Under the pieces are notes generated by a model. That model was not told where the DNA came from. It did no database searches and worked only from the letters and a program-made list of their open reading frames with translations. This document shows positions 34,627-34,813 of a stretch of 34,813 bases of DNA, one piece after another (position 1 is the first letter of the stretch; each line of letters opens with the position of its first letter). Source of the stretch: Chryseobacterium polytrichastri (GTDB lineage: Bacteria; Bacteroidota; Bacteroidia; Flavobacteriales; Weeksellaceae); contig NZ_FRAV01000049.1 in assembly GCF_900142445.1 (NCBI RefSeq), positions 1 through 34,813 on the forward strand. Reading direction: 5' to 3'. A program made the position numbers and the translations under genes.

Positions 34627-34659
34627 AAACCTCATAGGTTTCAAAAACCTATGAGGTTT
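34627..34659. repeat. Nested palindromic repeat, copy 3
   Basis: AAACCTCATAGGTTT, loop CAA, AAACCTATGAGGTTT: the arms are identical to copy 1 at 24701-24733; only the loop differs (CAA against CTA). Confidence 0.85.
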
Positions 34660-34813
34660 TGATATACCTTATATATAATAGGAACCCATTTCAAAAACAT
34701 TTTAAGCAATACAAAGCAGTCTTATAATATATTTAAAACTACAATTCACCAATGTGGATAACTACTTTATGTTATATAAAGTAAATAAAATCAATTATTT
34801 AGCGCACTTACTT

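Larger units (their letters stand above)
34107..34813. other. Non-coding, repeat-rich region at the right end
   Basis: About 700 bases without a supported gene. Features seen: a pyrimidine-rich, higher-GC stretch (about 34160-34275) with a GGGTACCC palindrome; on the minus strand TGTCATTCCGAATGGAAC at about 34387-34404, resembling a dispersed motif known in many bacteria; two nested palindromes (34424, 34627); and three near-copies of CAATCTGYG in tandem at 34544-34574. A short open frame at 34400-34654 runs straight through these repeats and I do not consider it a gene. The last 150 bases are AT-rich with nothing recognisable. Confidence 0.6.

Noticed and set aside
34400..34654. 84-codon plus-strand frame in the right-end intergenic region
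   Set aside because: It reads through palindromic and dispersed repeats, with no recognisable domain.
1..34813. CRISPR array, rRNA or complete tRNA genes
   Set aside because: No regularly spaced direct repeats, rRNA-like sequence or tRNA cloverleaf was seen on either strand.

Overview
The window looks like a chromosomal segment of a Flavobacteriia/Weeksellaceae bacterium, most likely Chryseobacterium or a close relative. The grounds are low GC, TAnnTTTG-type promoters with almost no Shine-Dalgarno sequences, a GLPGLI protein, the type IX secretion translocon gene sprA downstream of ruvA, and runs of 'MKNLKK.SR..LK..KGG' bacteriocin-like peptides. Identifications rest on motif recognition and family knowledge; no search was run.

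Positions 1-17,200 form an accessory island for ribosomally made, secreted peptides. At the left edge are the 5' end of an ISAon1-like transposase and a decayed C-terminal fragment of a grasp-with-spasm radical SAM peptide maturase, followed by an unrecognised exported 359-aa protein. A minus-strand block (9135 to 1828) then carries, in transcription order: a Cys-rich peptide, a GLPGLI protein, a VKOR-thioredoxin disulfide-forming membrane protein with a degenerate C39-like N-domain, two Cys-rich peptides, a C39-peptidase ABC exporter, two more Cys-rich peptides and an HlyD adaptor. Four of the five peptides have exactly six core cysteines and the fifth has seven. The simplest reading is a system that exports leader-cleaved, disulfide-bonded peptides. 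Hairpins follow each precursor block, and a duplicated 5' leader element precedes two of them.

Divergent from this, a membrane-anchored TPR/AraC-type regulator (9460) is followed by a second, plus-strand RiPP operon (11331-16817): a Cys-free double-glycine precursor, an exported S15/CocE-type hydrolase, a LanB-type dehydratase and a separate LanB C-terminal (elimination-domain) protein. The dehydratase ORF stops early after an A7 tract. In the -1 frame it continues for 29 codons and ends in a TAATG overlap with the next gene, so it is either programmed slippage or a one-base lesion. No LanC cyclase or second exporter is visible.

From 17,218 onward the window is ordinary core genome: DUF3810, a FucP-like sugar MFS transporter, PlsC-type acyltransferase, GtrA, a small acidic protein, a BadF/BcrA-type kinase, NADP malic enzyme (maeB), a HAD phosphatase, ruvA, sprA, gcvH and a VanZ-like protein. 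The right end (34,107-34,813) is non-coding and rich in palindromic and dispersed repeats. One palindrome family also occurs between maeB and the HAD gene.
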